DNA from: a virus
Length of the DNA: 48,984 nt
Strand: one strand, 5' to 3'
IMG/VR virus record: IMGVR_UViG_3300047508_000046
Coordinates: 1 to 48,984 of that record
How positions within the stretch are numbered: position 1 is the stretch's first letter; each line of letters opens with the position of its first letter. The notes beneath the pieces are model-generated. The model was not told the origin of the DNA and searched no databases. It saw only the letters and a list, made by a program, of their open reading frames with translations. The translations under genes and the position numbers were made by a program. Positions 1 through 8,159 of this stretch are shown piece after piece.

Positions 1-383
1 TGCAAGAGCCATGTTGTGGGAAAGCCTTTCGGAATCAGGGGTGTTGGTTGAACGACCACCACGGTACACCCCCAGGTGCCCCCACACAACACGAAACACA
101 AGATTTCTTGGGAATTGTGTTACCAGAGCCATTTCGCTGCGCGTTTCATAATGGCTGAAATATAGCCTCTGACCTGCGGAAACCTCGAGCGGTATCACAA
201 CACTCGTTGCCACAGGATCGGCGCAAACGGTCAGGTTGGTATGACAGGTGCGGGCAATCGCTAGAGGCGCTTAGAACGGCCTACAGAGGCCTCTCAGGGC
301 ATCGCTGCTGGTATCACAACATCTCTGAAAGAATGTGGGGCAAAGTGGTTGATTCCCTTTGCACAGGGTGTACCATTGCTGTC
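1..383. promoter_or_regulatory. Non-coding leader with repeated operator-like sites
   Basis: No credible gene is visible here. The stretch carries two near-identical sites, GGTATCACAACA at 191 and 310, and a variant, TTGTGTTACC, at 115-124. All match the motif scattered over the whole window. The only longer reading frame comes from a TTG at 207 and would extend the next gene by 59 residues, but that extension runs straight through the 310 site and has no ribosome binding site. The region probably controls the rightward operon. Confidence 0.5.
349..376 (+). promoter_or_regulatory. Probable promoter, leaderless start of the rightward operon
   Basis: TTGATT at 349-354 and TACCAT at 371-376 are separated by 16 bases. 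The ATG of the following gene begins seven bases after the -10 box, so the transcript would start at or next to the start codon. No Shine-Dalgarno sequence precedes that ATG, which fits leaderless translation as is common in Actinobacteria. The GGTATCACAAC site at 310 lies about 30 bases upstream. Inferred from sequence only. Confidence 0.45.
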
Positions 384-2702
384 ATGACCAACACCCCTGC
401 AGCACAGAAGGCACCGAAGGCTCCCCGCCGCAAGGTGACGACCGATCTTGGCCGTCAACTCATGCAGCGTGAGCGTCAGCGCTTGGCTCGCGAGCAGGCC
501 GCTCTCGGTGAGCAGCTTGCCGAAGAGGCTCAGCGTCGGCTCACTCAGGCCCGCACCAACAAGCGGACCACCAAGCCCGAGCAGAACGCAGTCAGCCGCG
601 GCATCATTCAGCGGTTCGCCGCCGTGCTCGCCTCTGAGGGCCTGAACGTTGCGATCAATGCGCAACCGGCCGAGACGATGAGCGCCTGGACGGATTTCGA
701 GAAGATCGTCATCCGCTACCGGATGCATGACGACGTGCGCCTGCTGTCGGCAACGATGCGCGGCCTGGCCTACCACGAAGGTGGCCACTGCCGTTGGACG
801 ATGCCGTTCCGGCAACTGGTCGAGGCCGCTGGCCTGACCTACCTCGCTCGCGATCACAACGGCTTCCACCAAGCGTGGAACATGTTGGAGGATCAGCGCA
901 TGGAGACGGCCGTCGTCTCCGACTCACCGCGCAAGGCTGCGTATCTCACTCCGGTCATCATGACCGAGATGACTGACACGGTGAGCAACGCCGCCGCAAA
1001 CTGGCCGCTGCTGATCTGGCGCAAGTACCTGCCGACCAAGATCGTCCGCGGTGCTCGCAAGTTGTTCGTCTACAAGCACACGCAGCGCGGCCTTGACGGC
1101 GAAGCGCTGGCGCAGGCCTGGGAGGCCGTGGTCACCAAGTACGTGATGGGCGACAACGCCGTCACCCTGTGGGAGGCCGTGGTCGAGGCCAAGGCGCTGA
1201 TTGATATCACAATGCCGATCAGCAAGCTGGCCGACACCAGTCACGACAACCAGTACCGCAATGACAACCTGGGCGACGACGTGCTGGTCATCCCGATCGA
1301 CCCGTCGATGATCCCCGAGGATGCCATGAGCATGGACACGCCCGAGGAAGATATCGACCTGACCGACCCTGAGATTGCTCAGCACCTGGCCGAGATTCTG
1401 GACGCCCTGTGGAATGCTCCCGAGACGCTGATCGCTGTTGTGTTCGCTGCGTCGGGTGGAGCCACCAAGGATGACACCGAGGGCCAGCCCGCACCTGCCG
1501 CCGATCCTGACGATGAGGATGAGAGCGACGAGGGCGACAGTGGTGATACCAGCGACTCCGATCCCGATGACGGCTACGACGACGAGAGCGACGACTCCAA
1601 CGACGATGACGACGAGTCACAGTCGATGAAGGGCGACGAAGGCTCCAACGATGCCGAGGATGAAGAGGATGAAGGGCAAGACGAGAACCATGGTGGCGAT
1701 GATGCCCACGACGGCGACGATTCAGACGATGATCTTGACGGCGACGGCGATGACGACGACTTCGATGACGAGGGCGACGAGGATGACGACGACGACCTGA
1801 GCGATGACGAGGGCGGCGACGGCGCTGGCGATGAGGCTGCCGATCACGACAACGACCTGACCGATGAGGACCTTGAGGAAGCGCTCCAAGAGGCCGAGTC
1901 GCAGCGCGATGCCGATCCCACGCTGGACGGCGACGTGCGGGCCTTTCAAGACGCTCTCGATAGGCAGGTATCGGACTTGAAGCCGTACGACCTGGCTCCA
2001 AACCCCGATATCGAGGCGGCAGCCACGGCGCACAACCTGGCCACCGAGCTTGAGCAATCGTTCTACGCAGCGACCATGGATCAGGCACCGGCCTGGGTCG
2101 AGCAGCAACGTCGCGGCATCCTCAACGTGCTCCGCTACAAGACTCGCCAGCCTGGCGATGCCGAGGTATTCAAGTCCTGGGTCGATGACGATCAGCCGGG
2201 ATTCAACGTCGCCGTGTCGATCCTGCTGGACTACAGCGGGTCGATGGGCGGGTACACCGAGAAGCTGGCGCAAGCTGGCTTCGCGTCGAAGCTGGCCTGC
2301 GAGAAGCTGGGCATCCCCTGCACGGTCGTGCTGTGGGACACCGATGCCAGGGTCGTGTGGGATGCCAACGACACCGCCGACTACCTCCCGGTGGTCAACT
2401 CAGCCGGTGGCACCGATCCCCGAGTGGCGCTGGCCGACCTGGCCAATCAGCGCTACGACAAGGAACAGCACATTGTGATGATCATGACCGATGGGGACTG
2501 GCAGGGCTGCAACCCCGGCGTCCTGGCTTCCTACAAGTCGAGCGGGATGATCATCATCGGCATGGGCTTCTCAACCGGCTACGGATCGGCTGAGCACCTG
2601 TCGAACGTGCTGCGCAAGTACGGGTGCGATGAGAACTACGCACTGAGCGACCTGATGGATATCCCCCGGTTGCTTGAGCAGACGCTGAGCGCCAACGCCT
2701 GA
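384..2702 (+). CDS. Metallopeptidase-like / von Willebrand factor A protein with acidic linker
   Basis: The 772-residue protein has three visible parts. The N-terminal part has a basic, heptad-like segment and then a zincin-type motif HEGGH at residues 131-135, with a downstream acidic motif (E169, D170, E174) where a third zinc ligand could lie. A very Asp/Glu-rich low-complexity stretch covers roughly residues 370-500. The C-terminal VWA domain has a complete MIDAS: DYSGS at 616-620, T677 in GGTDP, and D703 in MTDGD. The order peptidase-like, acidic linker, VWA recalls CobT-type and DUF2201-like proteins that work with MoxR/CobS AAA+ ATPases; no such ATPase lies in the window. The ATG is chosen because it sits just after a promoter-like pair. 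The substrate is unknown. Confidence 0.75.
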   Translation: MTNTPAAQKAPKAPRRKVTTDLGRQLMQRERQRLAREQAALGEQLAEEAQRRLTQARTNKRTTKPEQNAVSRGIIQRFAAVLASEGLNVAINAQPAETMSAWTDFEKIVIRYRMHDDVRLLSATMRGLAYHEGGHCRWTMPFRQLVEAAGLTYLARDHNGFHQAWNMLEDQRMETAVVSDSPRKAAYLTPVIMTEMTDTVSNAAANWPLLIWRKYLPTKIVRGARKLFVYKHTQRGLDGEALAQAWEAVVTKYVMGDNAVTLWEAVVEAKALIDITMPISKLADTSHDNQYRNDNLGDDVLVIPIDPSMIPEDAMSMDTPEEDIDLTDPEIAQHLAEILDALWNAPETLIAVVFAASGGATKDDTEGQPAPAADPDDEDESDEGDSGDTSDSDPDDGYDDESDDSNDDDDESQSMKGDEGSNDAEDEEDEGQDENHGGDDAHDGDDSDDDLDGDGDDDDFDDEGDEDDDDDLSDDEGGDGAGDEAADHDNDLTDEDLEEALQEAESQRDADPTLDGDVRAFQDALDRQVSDLKPYDLAPNPDIEAAATAHNLATELEQSFYAATMDQAPAWVEQQRRGILNVLRYKTRQPGDAEVFKSWVDDDQPGFNVAVSILLDYSGSMGGYTEKLAQAGFASKLACEKLGIPCTVVLWDTDARVVWDANDTADYLPVVNSAGGTDPRVALADLANQRYDKEQHIVMIMTDGDWQGCNPGVLASYKSSGMIIIGMGFSTGYGSAEHLSNVLRKYGCDENYALSDLMDIPRLLEQTLSANA

Positions 2703-2720
2703 TGAAATATTGTCGCCGTC

Positions 2721-2753
2721 GAGTTGGTATCACAGTACCAACTCTGTACACTA
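2721..2753 (+). promoter_or_regulatory. Promoter with overlapping palindromic operator
   Basis: A perfect 9-bp inverted repeat, GAGTTGGTA at 2721-2729 and TACCAACTC at 2736-2744, flanks TCACAG, so the whole contains GGTATCAC. It also overlaps a plausible promoter: TTGGTA at 2724-2729, then 18 bases, then TACACT at 2748-2753. A protein bound to the palindrome would cover the -35 box and spacer. It lies in the only real gap of the rightward operon, between the VWA gene and the run of small genes. It could also act as a weak terminator hairpin. Confidence 0.55.
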
Positions 2754-2788
2754 GTCACCACACCCCCCCACTACCGAAGGAACCCCTG

Positions 2789-3106
2789 ATGCCACAACCA
2801 CTCCTGGGATACGGACTGAGCCGCACGGCCGTCCTGGCCCATCACCTGCAGCACAACCACTTCCCGCCCGTCGATGAGCGCTGGATTCCGATTGCCGAAG
2901 AGGCGATCGAGGCCGTGATCGGCCACGCCACGCTGCTCGATGACGGCACGGTCGAACTGGACGACTTCGACTTCCTGTCGGAGACGGTCGGCCAGGGCAA
3001 GACGGTCAACGAGGTCATGGAGGGCCTGCACCTGTGGGACTTCGTGACCTACGCACTCTCGCTGTATGACAGCGACGAGGGCGACGAGCCGAAGAGGGGC
3101 GAATGA
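2789..3106 (+). CDS. Hypothetical acidic protein, 105 aa
   Basis: No family is recognised. The protein is soluble and acidic, with a segment dense in Asp and Glu in the middle and an acidic tail ending in a few basic residues. The ATG is preceded by GAAGGA at a good distance. A longer frame from 2702 would run through the promoter/operator palindrome and is unlikely. It is the first gene of the overlapped small-gene run, sharing its last four bases with the next start. Confidence 0.6.
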   Translation: MPQPLLGYGLSRTAVLAHHLQHNHFPPVDERWIPIAEEAIEAVIGHATLLDDGTVELDDFDFLSETVGQGKTVNEVMEGLHLWDFVTYALSLYDSDEGDEPKRGE

Positions 3107-3345
3107 TGGAGCGCGTCAACCGAGCACGCATGTTCACGTACTCCCCCAAGCTGGGCGATGTAGTCAAGTGGCCCAACGGCGTCGAGATGAACTACGACAC
3201 GGTGACCGAGAGCGTGGTCGTGCTGCACCCCAACGAGGCAGCCGTCCTGACCATGCGCCCCGATGAGACACCGCCCGAGCAAGCCATGGTCCTGTCCAAA
3301 GGCACCTGGCTGCTGGGAAGAATTGGAAAGAAGGGCAAGTCATGA
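3103..3345 (+). CDS. Hypothetical protein, 80 aa
   Basis: No family is recognised. The ATG overlaps the stop of the gene before it (ATGA), which implies translational coupling. The sequence alternates hydrophobic and charged residues in a way that suggests a small beta-rich fold and ends in a basic tail (GKKGKS). No membrane segment or metal motif is seen. The start could also be the second ATG, three bases on. Confidence 0.55.
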   Translation: MMERVNRARMFTYSPKLGDVVKWPNGVEMNYDTVTESVVVLHPNEAAVLTMRPDETPPEQAMVLSKGTWLLGRIGKKGKS

Positions 3346-3923
3346 GGCGGCGAGATATGGACCGCACCGTGCTCTACGCGATCAAGGCTGACGGCTACAA
3401 CACCCGCCCCGGCTACGTGCTGGACGAGGGCCAGCCGGGGACCAAGGTCCGGTGCAAGGTCTATTGGACCTGGCCGGGTCAGGACGACGACTATCTCAAC
3501 CCGTTGCCGCCGCTGCACCTTGAGGGTGCCAAGTTCGATATCAAGGGTGCCGAGACGAACGGCATCCTGGGTCCCTGGGATGAGTACTGCGCCACGGTCA
3601 AGGCCGAGCGCAAGGCGATACTGGACAAGCGCGCCGCCGAAGAGCAGGCGCACAAGGACGAGCTTGACAACCTGGTCGATCGGGCCAAGGGCTTGGAGCC
3701 GCTGATTGGTGGCTTCAAGGGCTACATCGAACTGCGCGACCTGGTGTGGGCCTTCCAGAGCGACCGTGCCCACGACACCCGCTACAGCGCCAAGCACGTT
3801 CTGCTGCTCCTAGAGCACGTCATGGACGTGGTGAAGGCTGATATGGCGACAGTGCAGCATGAGTGCGCCGAGGCGCTGACAGCCATGGCTGAGGCCGCTG
3901 CTGATACCCCGGTATCACAGTGA
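3342..3923 (+). CDS. Hypothetical protein with alpha-helical C-terminal half, 193 aa
   Basis: No family is recognised. The first 75 residues include several aromatic residues and a YWTWPG segment. From about residue 85 the sequence is rich in Ala, Glu, Lys and Leu and is probably helical, possibly a coiled coil. Start and stop overlap both neighbours. Its last codons and stop lie inside the GGTATCAC palindrome that precedes the Xre gene, so the operator is also coding sequence here. Confidence 0.55.
   Translation: MRRRDMDRTVLYAIKADGYNTRPGYVLDEGQPGTKVRCKVYWTWPGQDDDYLNPLPPLHLEGAKFDIKGAETNGILGPWDEYCATVKAERKAILDKRAAEEQAHKDELDNLVDRAKGLEPLIGGFKGYIELRDLVWAFQSDRAHDTRYSAKHVLLLLEHVMDVVKADMATVQHECAEALTAMAEAAADTPVSQ
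3902..3917. promoter_or_regulatory. 16-bp palindromic operator before the Xre gene
   Basis: TGATACC-CC-GGTATCA is a perfect 7+2+7 inverted repeat ending two bases before the GTG start of the DNA-binding protein gene. It covers the position where a ribosome binding site would be, so binding could block both transcription through it and translation. The same 16-mer with another 2-base centre occurs at 18420 and 20200, and identically at 10008. This placement suggests autoregulation by the downstream protein, which is inference. Confidence 0.6.
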
Positions 3924-4258
3924 ACAAGCCGCTGACCCCTGCCGAGGCGCTGGGCATGATCCTCACGATCAAGCGCACCACGCTCCAACAGAAGCGTCGT
4001 GCTCTGGCCAGCGTCATCGGCATCAGCGAGAGCTATCTGGCCGAGATTGAACGAGGCCAGAAAGAGCCGAGCCTGTCGGTGCTGCGCTGCATGGCCCGAG
4101 CACTGCACACCGGACCATCCGAGCTACTGGCCGAGGCCGAGAGCCTGATCGTGGTGCTCAACGAGCGCTGCCCACTCCCCCATCCACACCCGCCGCGCTG
4201 GTTCAACCCGCCGACCGGATCGTTCCACTGCAGCGGCAAAGAGGTAGTAACACAATGA
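3920..4258 (+). CDS. Xre-family helix-turn-helix protein, candidate repressor
   Basis: Residues about 8-65 form a lambda-repressor-like HTH. A scaffold helix is followed by a segment of the LASVIGISESYLAEIERGQKEPSL type, with the expected recognition helix (ESYLAEIERG) and the conserved turn before the next helix. The 112-residue length fits a DNA-binding domain plus a short tail with no obvious dimerisation or peptidase domain; the tail is Pro/His-rich. The GTG start overlaps the previous stop. The operator palindrome immediately before the start makes this protein the best candidate in the window for the factor that reads the dispersed GGTATCAC sites, though another regulator outside the window is possible. 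Confidence 0.75.
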   Translation: MNKPLTPAEALGMILTIKRTTLQQKRRALASVIGISESYLAEIERGQKEPSLSVLRCMARALHTGPSELLAEAESLIVVLNERCPLPHPHPPRWFNPPTGSFHCSGKEVVTQ

Positions 4259-4575
4259 GCAACGACAACATCGAGTGGGTCGTGACCCACATGCCCGACG
4301 AGTGCTCCAAGGCCCTCGCCTACTTCACCGAGCAGAACCCTCGCCTCAACGGCGCACATTGGGATGACTGCCTGGAACTGCTGATCGACAGCGACACACA
4401 TACGACCATCATCGAGCCGATCATCGACCGGCTGGATTACACCTACAACTTTGGCTTGGTCGGTGCGATCACCTGCACGCTGCTGTGGGCCAGCCATGAG
4501 TTCCGCGGCTGGACCGACGATCAGCGGACCATCGCCGTCAAGGCGACCATCGACAACAACGGAGGCTCCAAGTGA
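4255..4575 (+). CDS. Hypothetical protein, 106 aa
   Basis: No family is recognised. The acidic, soluble sequence has several Trp residues and a hydrophobic stretch (FGLVGAITCTLLWAS) around residue 72 that is too short and too polar at its flanks to be a confident membrane segment. The start overlaps the Xre stop by four bases, and a GAGGTAGTAACACA context precedes it, so a GTAACACA variant of the dispersed motif sits at the ribosome binding site. Confidence 0.55.
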   Translation: MSNDNIEWVVTHMPDECSKALAYFTEQNPRLNGAHWDDCLELLIDSDTHTTIIEPIIDRLDYTYNFGLVGAITCTLLWASHEFRGWTDDQRTIAVKATIDNNGGSK

Positions 4576-5168
4576 GTGACGTGACCTTCCAAGCCAAGCG
4601 CGTCGAGAACACCGGGGCGATGTTCCTGTGCCAGTCGTGGATCGAGGGTGAGGGCGACGGCGTGAAGTTCGATCTTGTCTGCGGTGCCGGACTCGGCTCG
4701 CCGCTGCTGCGCCTGACTGTCACCAAGGGCGACCAGCGCGTCGCTGAACTGGTTGATATCCGCGACGGCCTGACGGCGTGGGTCAACCGCCTCGTTGCTG
4801 AGATGGAGCCTGTAGCAAGCGAGGAACCTCACCGTCATGAACCATCAATCAAGGGCCTACCCGGCAGTGACTGCAAGGTGTGCGGCCAGGGATTCCTAGC
4901 CGGAATCCATCAGCCGGTGCCGGTCGCACCATCTGTCGAGCTACACGTCTACGCCAACGAGGATGATGACGACTGGACCGTGACCGGCGACCTGCGCGAG
5001 ACCGACGACGACGAGGCCAACTACGAGTGCGCCGACGACCTGCGAACGATAGATGTCGAGTTCGACTCCGAGCACTCGCAGTTATTCGCATACGCCTCTA
5101 CGAAGGAAGAAGCCGACGAGTTGGTGCTGGCGATTCAGCGCTGGGTAGCCAAGCGGAGGGCGTCATGA
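4572..5168 (+). CDS. Hypothetical protein with one CxxC pair, 198 aa
   Basis: No family is recognised. The N-terminal 85 residues look beta-rich. A central segment around residue 85-110 contains His residues and CKVCGQGF, a possible half of a small zinc site. The C-terminal part is very acidic, then ends in a helical basic tail. The GTG start overlaps the preceding stop and has GGAGG upstream. Confidence 0.55.
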   Translation: MSDVTFQAKRVENTGAMFLCQSWIEGEGDGVKFDLVCGAGLGSPLLRLTVTKGDQRVAELVDIRDGLTAWVNRLVAEMEPVASEEPHRHEPSIKGLPGSDCKVCGQGFLAGIHQPVPVAPSVELHVYANEDDDDWTVTGDLRETDDDEANYECADDLRTIDVEFDSEHSQLFAYASTKEEADELVLAIQRWVAKRRAS

Positions 5169-5446
5169 GCCGCATCAGAGAACAGATCGCTGAGATAGTG
5201 GGAGACGAGCGCCTGACAGGGCTGCTGGATACCCTGGTATCACATGAGTATGAGTTCGCCTGCCCTGCGTTCGTGTACGCCGGTCCCGGCCACCAGTCCA
5301 AGCACACCTGCCACTATCACATGCCGCACTCGCTCGACGGCGAGCACGCCGACTCGATGTACTGGTGGGAAGGCACGGCGACCTACTACCCCGACTCCAA
5401 GCGGCTGATGTACAACCCGCGCCACCACGGAGGGGACTGCTGCTGA
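5165..5446 (+). CDS. Hypothetical His/Cys-rich small protein, 93 aa
   Basis: No family is recognised. The sequence has many His, Tyr and Cys residues in its second half (HTCHYHMPH and a C-terminal Cys-Cys), so metal binding is possible but no standard motif fits. The ATG overlaps the stop of the previous gene. GATACC-CT-GGTATC, a shortened form of the palindromic operator, lies inside its coding sequence at 5228-5241. Confidence 0.55.
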   Translation: MSRIREQIAEIVGDERLTGLLDTLVSHEYEFACPAFVYAGPGHQSKHTCHYHMPHSLDGEHADSMYWWEGTATYYPDSKRLMYNPRHHGGDCC

Positions 5447-6672
5447 TGAGCAGATGGTCCGGCATCGGTCCCACCGTGGACGCGCACTTGAAGCGCTGGA
5501 ATGACGCAGGCAAGGCCAAGCAGTTGGTCGAGCGCGTGCTGGACACCCGCGGCAACGACGAGAACGCCGTGCAGAACATGATGGACACTCAATATGGTCT
5601 GCGCTGGATCACGTTCGGCCTGACCTACGGGCACCCCGACGCCGATGGTGTTCCAAGAATCTCGCAGTACGCCGTGGATCAGCTTGCGATCGAGGGAACG
5701 ACCATCGTTGGCCGGGAGCGGTTTGAGGGCGGGCAGCGAGAGGCGTTCCAAGGCGCTCTGCTGGCCTTCCGTGAGTGGCAGATGCTCAGCCACGCCACCA
5801 GTCACTACATCTCCGCTGAGGTCGTTGATGAGGTCACTCTGGCGGCAGAGCAGGCCGAGAACGAGCCGCTGTACGAGACGGACCTGTTCGACCCCTGCGG
5901 CTTCGCCGTGCTGGAGAAGCCGCTCATCGTCAGCGATATGGACCCCGATACCGGGGTAACCCGAGACGACTTGAAGCTGTGGATCAGAGCGATCGGCTGG
6001 CAGCGCCACCAAGGCATCCTCAACCCCAAGACCGGCGTGATCCAAGAAGGTATCTCACTGTTCATGTACACCACGCCCGACGACTACCGCGAGGGCTACG
6101 TGGCCAGCATGCTGGCCGCTGGGCTGAGGGTCAACGGCTTCGATGAGCACGGTATCGAGACGGACCCATACGACGATCCCGCCATGTTCTTGCAGGTGGA
6201 CGTGGTGCCGTGGGCCTTCAACTCGACGTGGGGCATCCGTGATGCTGCGGAGTGGATACCGGGCACCGTTCCAAGCCCTGTCGGCTACGAGCGCCGTTGG
6301 TTCTATGCGTTCATGCGCCTGTGCTGGCAGCAGATCATCGTCAGGCACCGCCCCGACACCGATCGTGCTCAGCGCCGCCGCTGGGAGCACATGGCCAAGC
6401 GCAAAGAACTGCTCGACTACACGATCCTGCGCCTGCGCCGCTACGTCGATCCGTTCTACGTCGCCAGTGGCCAGGGCGCGCCGCTCGACCACCGCGTCAA
6501 GGTCCGCGCGCATTGGCGCTACCAATACATTCCTGGCCTTGGTCCGGCACGTCTGCCGGACGGCACAGCCAATCCCAACAACCATCGTTGGCTGTGGATC
6601 GAGAGCTATTGGAAGGGACCCGATGACGGGCAGATCGGTGCAATGCACCCGGCGACGAGCGTGACCCGATGA
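5446..6672 (+). CDS. Conserved-looking phage protein of unknown function, 408 aa
   Basis: The longest gene of the small-gene run. No catalytic motif is clear. The N-terminal third is helical. The C-terminal ~60 residues hold a basic, aromatic segment (RVKVRAHWRYQYIPG ... HRWLWIESYWKGP). This resembles a C-terminal signature that I associate with hypothetical proteins of actinobacterial phages and plasmids; that resemblance is from memory, not a search. The start is fixed by a TGATG overlap. Confidence 0.6.
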   Translation: MSRWSGIGPTVDAHLKRWNDAGKAKQLVERVLDTRGNDENAVQNMMDTQYGLRWITFGLTYGHPDADGVPRISQYAVDQLAIEGTTIVGRERFEGGQREAFQGALLAFREWQMLSHATSHYISAEVVDEVTLAAEQAENEPLYETDLFDPCGFAVLEKPLIVSDMDPDTGVTRDDLKLWIRAIGWQRHQGILNPKTGVIQEGISLFMYTTPDDYREGYVASMLAAGLRVNGFDEHGIETDPYDDPAMFLQVDVVPWAFNSTWGIRDAAEWIPGTVPSPVGYERRWFYAFMRLCWQQIIVRHRPDTDRAQRRRWEHMAKRKELLDYTILRLRRYVDPFYVASGQGAPLDHRVKVRAHWRYQYIPGLGPARLPDGTANPNNHRWLWIESYWKGPDDGQIGAMHPATSVTR

Positions 6673-7025
6673 GGGGCTGGTGGGGAATGGTCTGCTTCAA
6701 CGGACTCAGTTTCGAGCAGCAGGAGTTCCTGGTGATGGAGGGCTACCTGCCGCTGGGCTACGAGCCTGAGGGCGAGTGTTCCAACGGTGCCGAGATTGGC
6801 ATCGAGTGCATGGATGACCGCATGCCTGGGCCGAGGTTCTACTGCCGAGCCTGCGCCGTGGACTATCTCAACGTCTGCATCTGCGACAAGCCGATGCGCA
6901 TCCGTGGCCACTGGTCGATGGACGAGATGCACCGCATCCCGATCCGCTCCTGCCCTGTCCACCGCTTCACCGAGCCGGTGTACCTAGACGACGACACTGA
7001 TAGCGAGGTATCAACAGATGTCTGA
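6669..7025 (+). CDS. Cys-rich hypothetical protein, possible zinc binder, 118 aa
   Basis: Six or more cysteines are spread over the middle and end (GECSNG, IECMDD, FYCRACAV, NVCICDKP, SCPVH). Two pairs have zinc-ribbon spacing. An inner ATG at residue 9 with GTGGGGA directly upstream is an alternative start. The last bases overlap the next gene and contain the operator-like palindrome at 6998. No function is assigned. Confidence 0.5.
   Translation: MRGWWGMVCFNGLSFEQQEFLVMEGYLPLGYEPEGECSNGAEIGIECMDDRMPGPRFYCRACAVDYLNVCICDKPMRIRGHWSMDEMHRIPIRSCPVHRFTEPVYLDDDTDSEVSTDV
6998..7013. promoter_or_regulatory. Operator-like palindrome, one mismatch, at a gene start
   Basis: TGATAGC-GA-GGTATCA matches the 16-bp palindrome with one mismatch in the left arm. 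It ends five bases before the ATG of the next gene and includes the GAGG that would serve as its ribosome binding site. Binding here could block translation or transcript elongation. Confidence 0.45.
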
Positions 7026-7851
7026 ACAGTTCCCACCACACGCCGAAGCCAACGAGCAGTTGGACGAGTTCGTCAGCCGGTTCGGGGAGTACGAGGACCT
7101 GGACCCCGAGTTGGTGAGGTATCTCACCGTCAGCGAGAGGTTCGGGGAGTGCATCAAGCACCCGCTGGTCTACTCGATCATGCACTTCCCGATCCTCAAC
7201 GCCACGATGAACAAGAATCTCAAGGCCAAGAAGGAAGCGTGCCGCAGGGCGCTGCGGGCCAACGACTGGCATCACTACGTGTTCCTCCATGAGCGGCCCT
7301 ATCGCAGCGATGCCTTCATGCGGATCAAAAGCCGCCTCACCGATGAGCAGTATTGGGACCTGCTCAGTGAGATATGGATCGACTCCGAGAACATCAGGCA
7401 GAACCAGCGGCGCTGGATCAACCTCCTGCGGGCCAACCGCGCGGGCCGGGAGCACATGATGAGCGAGGCCGACCGCGAGGCACTGGCAGCGATGCCCGAT
7501 CAGATCACCGTGTTCCAAGGGCACACCGACGAGCGCGACGATGGCTGGTCGTGGACACTGGACCGTTCCAAGGCCGAGTGGTTCGCTCGCCGCTTCGCTC
7601 AGTTGGAGGATGCTGGTGCAGTGCTCAGCTTCGGGGTGTGTTCCAAGGCCGACGTGGTGGCCTATCTGACCCGCCGCGGTGAGGATGAGATACTGGTCGA
7701 TCGTTCCAAGGTCACCATCTGCGGCGTCAAGCCGTTGAGGGGTGGAAGCACAGGGAACGCCACACCGCTGACGACAGTGAGCAACACCTTGATCACCACC
7801 AGCAACTCAGCATGGGACAGCGGCGCAGACCTGACGGTGGACTTCACATGA
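7018..7851 (+). CDS. Possible ADP-ribosyltransferase-fold protein
   Basis: In this 277-residue protein, residues about 160-235 contain, in order, a VFQGH strand, a WSWTLDRSKAEWFARRF segment and a downstream RGEDEILVD segment. These resemble the R-S-E arrangement of small phage and host ADP-ribosyltransferase-like domains, where a Ser-Trp-Thr strand is followed by a helix carrying WFA and an E-x-E motif. The usual first Arg is not clear (VFQG instead of VYRG), so activity is uncertain. The N-terminal 150 residues are helical and unassigned, and the last 30 are Thr/Ser-rich and probably disordered. If active, a host protein would be the expected target. Confidence 0.5.
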   Translation: MSEQFPPHAEANEQLDEFVSRFGEYEDLDPELVRYLTVSERFGECIKHPLVYSIMHFPILNATMNKNLKAKKEACRRALRANDWHHYVFLHERPYRSDAFMRIKSRLTDEQYWDLLSEIWIDSENIRQNQRRWINLLRANRAGREHMMSEADREALAAMPDQITVFQGHTDERDDGWSWTLDRSKAEWFARRFAQLEDAGAVLSFGVCSKADVVAYLTRRGEDEILVDRSKVTICGVKPLRGGSTGNATPLTTVSNTLITTSNSAWDSGADLTVDFT

Positions 7852-8159
7852 TCGACATTCGCCCCACCACCTACACTGTCACCGGCCTTCCCGAAGATGA
7901 CGTGAACTCGACCATATGGGCGCTCAGGATCGAGTGGCGAGGCCCTGGCGACTGCTGGGCCGTGATGCGGCACAGCTACGCCTTGTCTCACACCGGATGG
8001 TGGGACTGGGAACCATCGCCGTCGAACCGCACCGACGAGTTCAAGACCACTCACCGCTTCACACTCAGCGAGGCGATGGAGCGCGCCCGAGCCGAGTACC
8101 CGAAGCTGATCATCAACGGCTTGTGCGTTCGCAATGGAGAGCTAGTGGAGGCGGAATGA
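7848..8159 (+). CDS. Hypothetical protein, 103 aa
   Basis: No family is recognised. The protein is Trp-rich, with WALRIEW, WAVMRHSY and WWDWEP segments suggesting a compact beta fold, followed by a helix. The ATG overlaps the stop of the preceding gene by four bases, and its own stop overlaps the next start in the same way. Confidence 0.55.
   Translation: MIDIRPTTYTVTGLPEDDVNSTIWALRIEWRGPGDCWAVMRHSYALSHTGWWDWEPSPSNRTDEFKTTHRFTLSEAMERARAEYPKLIINGLCVRNGELVEAE

Noticed and set aside
207-383. TTG-started extension of the VWA protein
   Set aside because: It crosses an operator site and the promoter boxes, and the extra 59 residues look non-coding.
1288-2088. Minus-strand frame opposite the VWA gene
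   Set aside because: It is the shadow of the Asp/Glu-rich coding tract and reads as Arg/His repeats.
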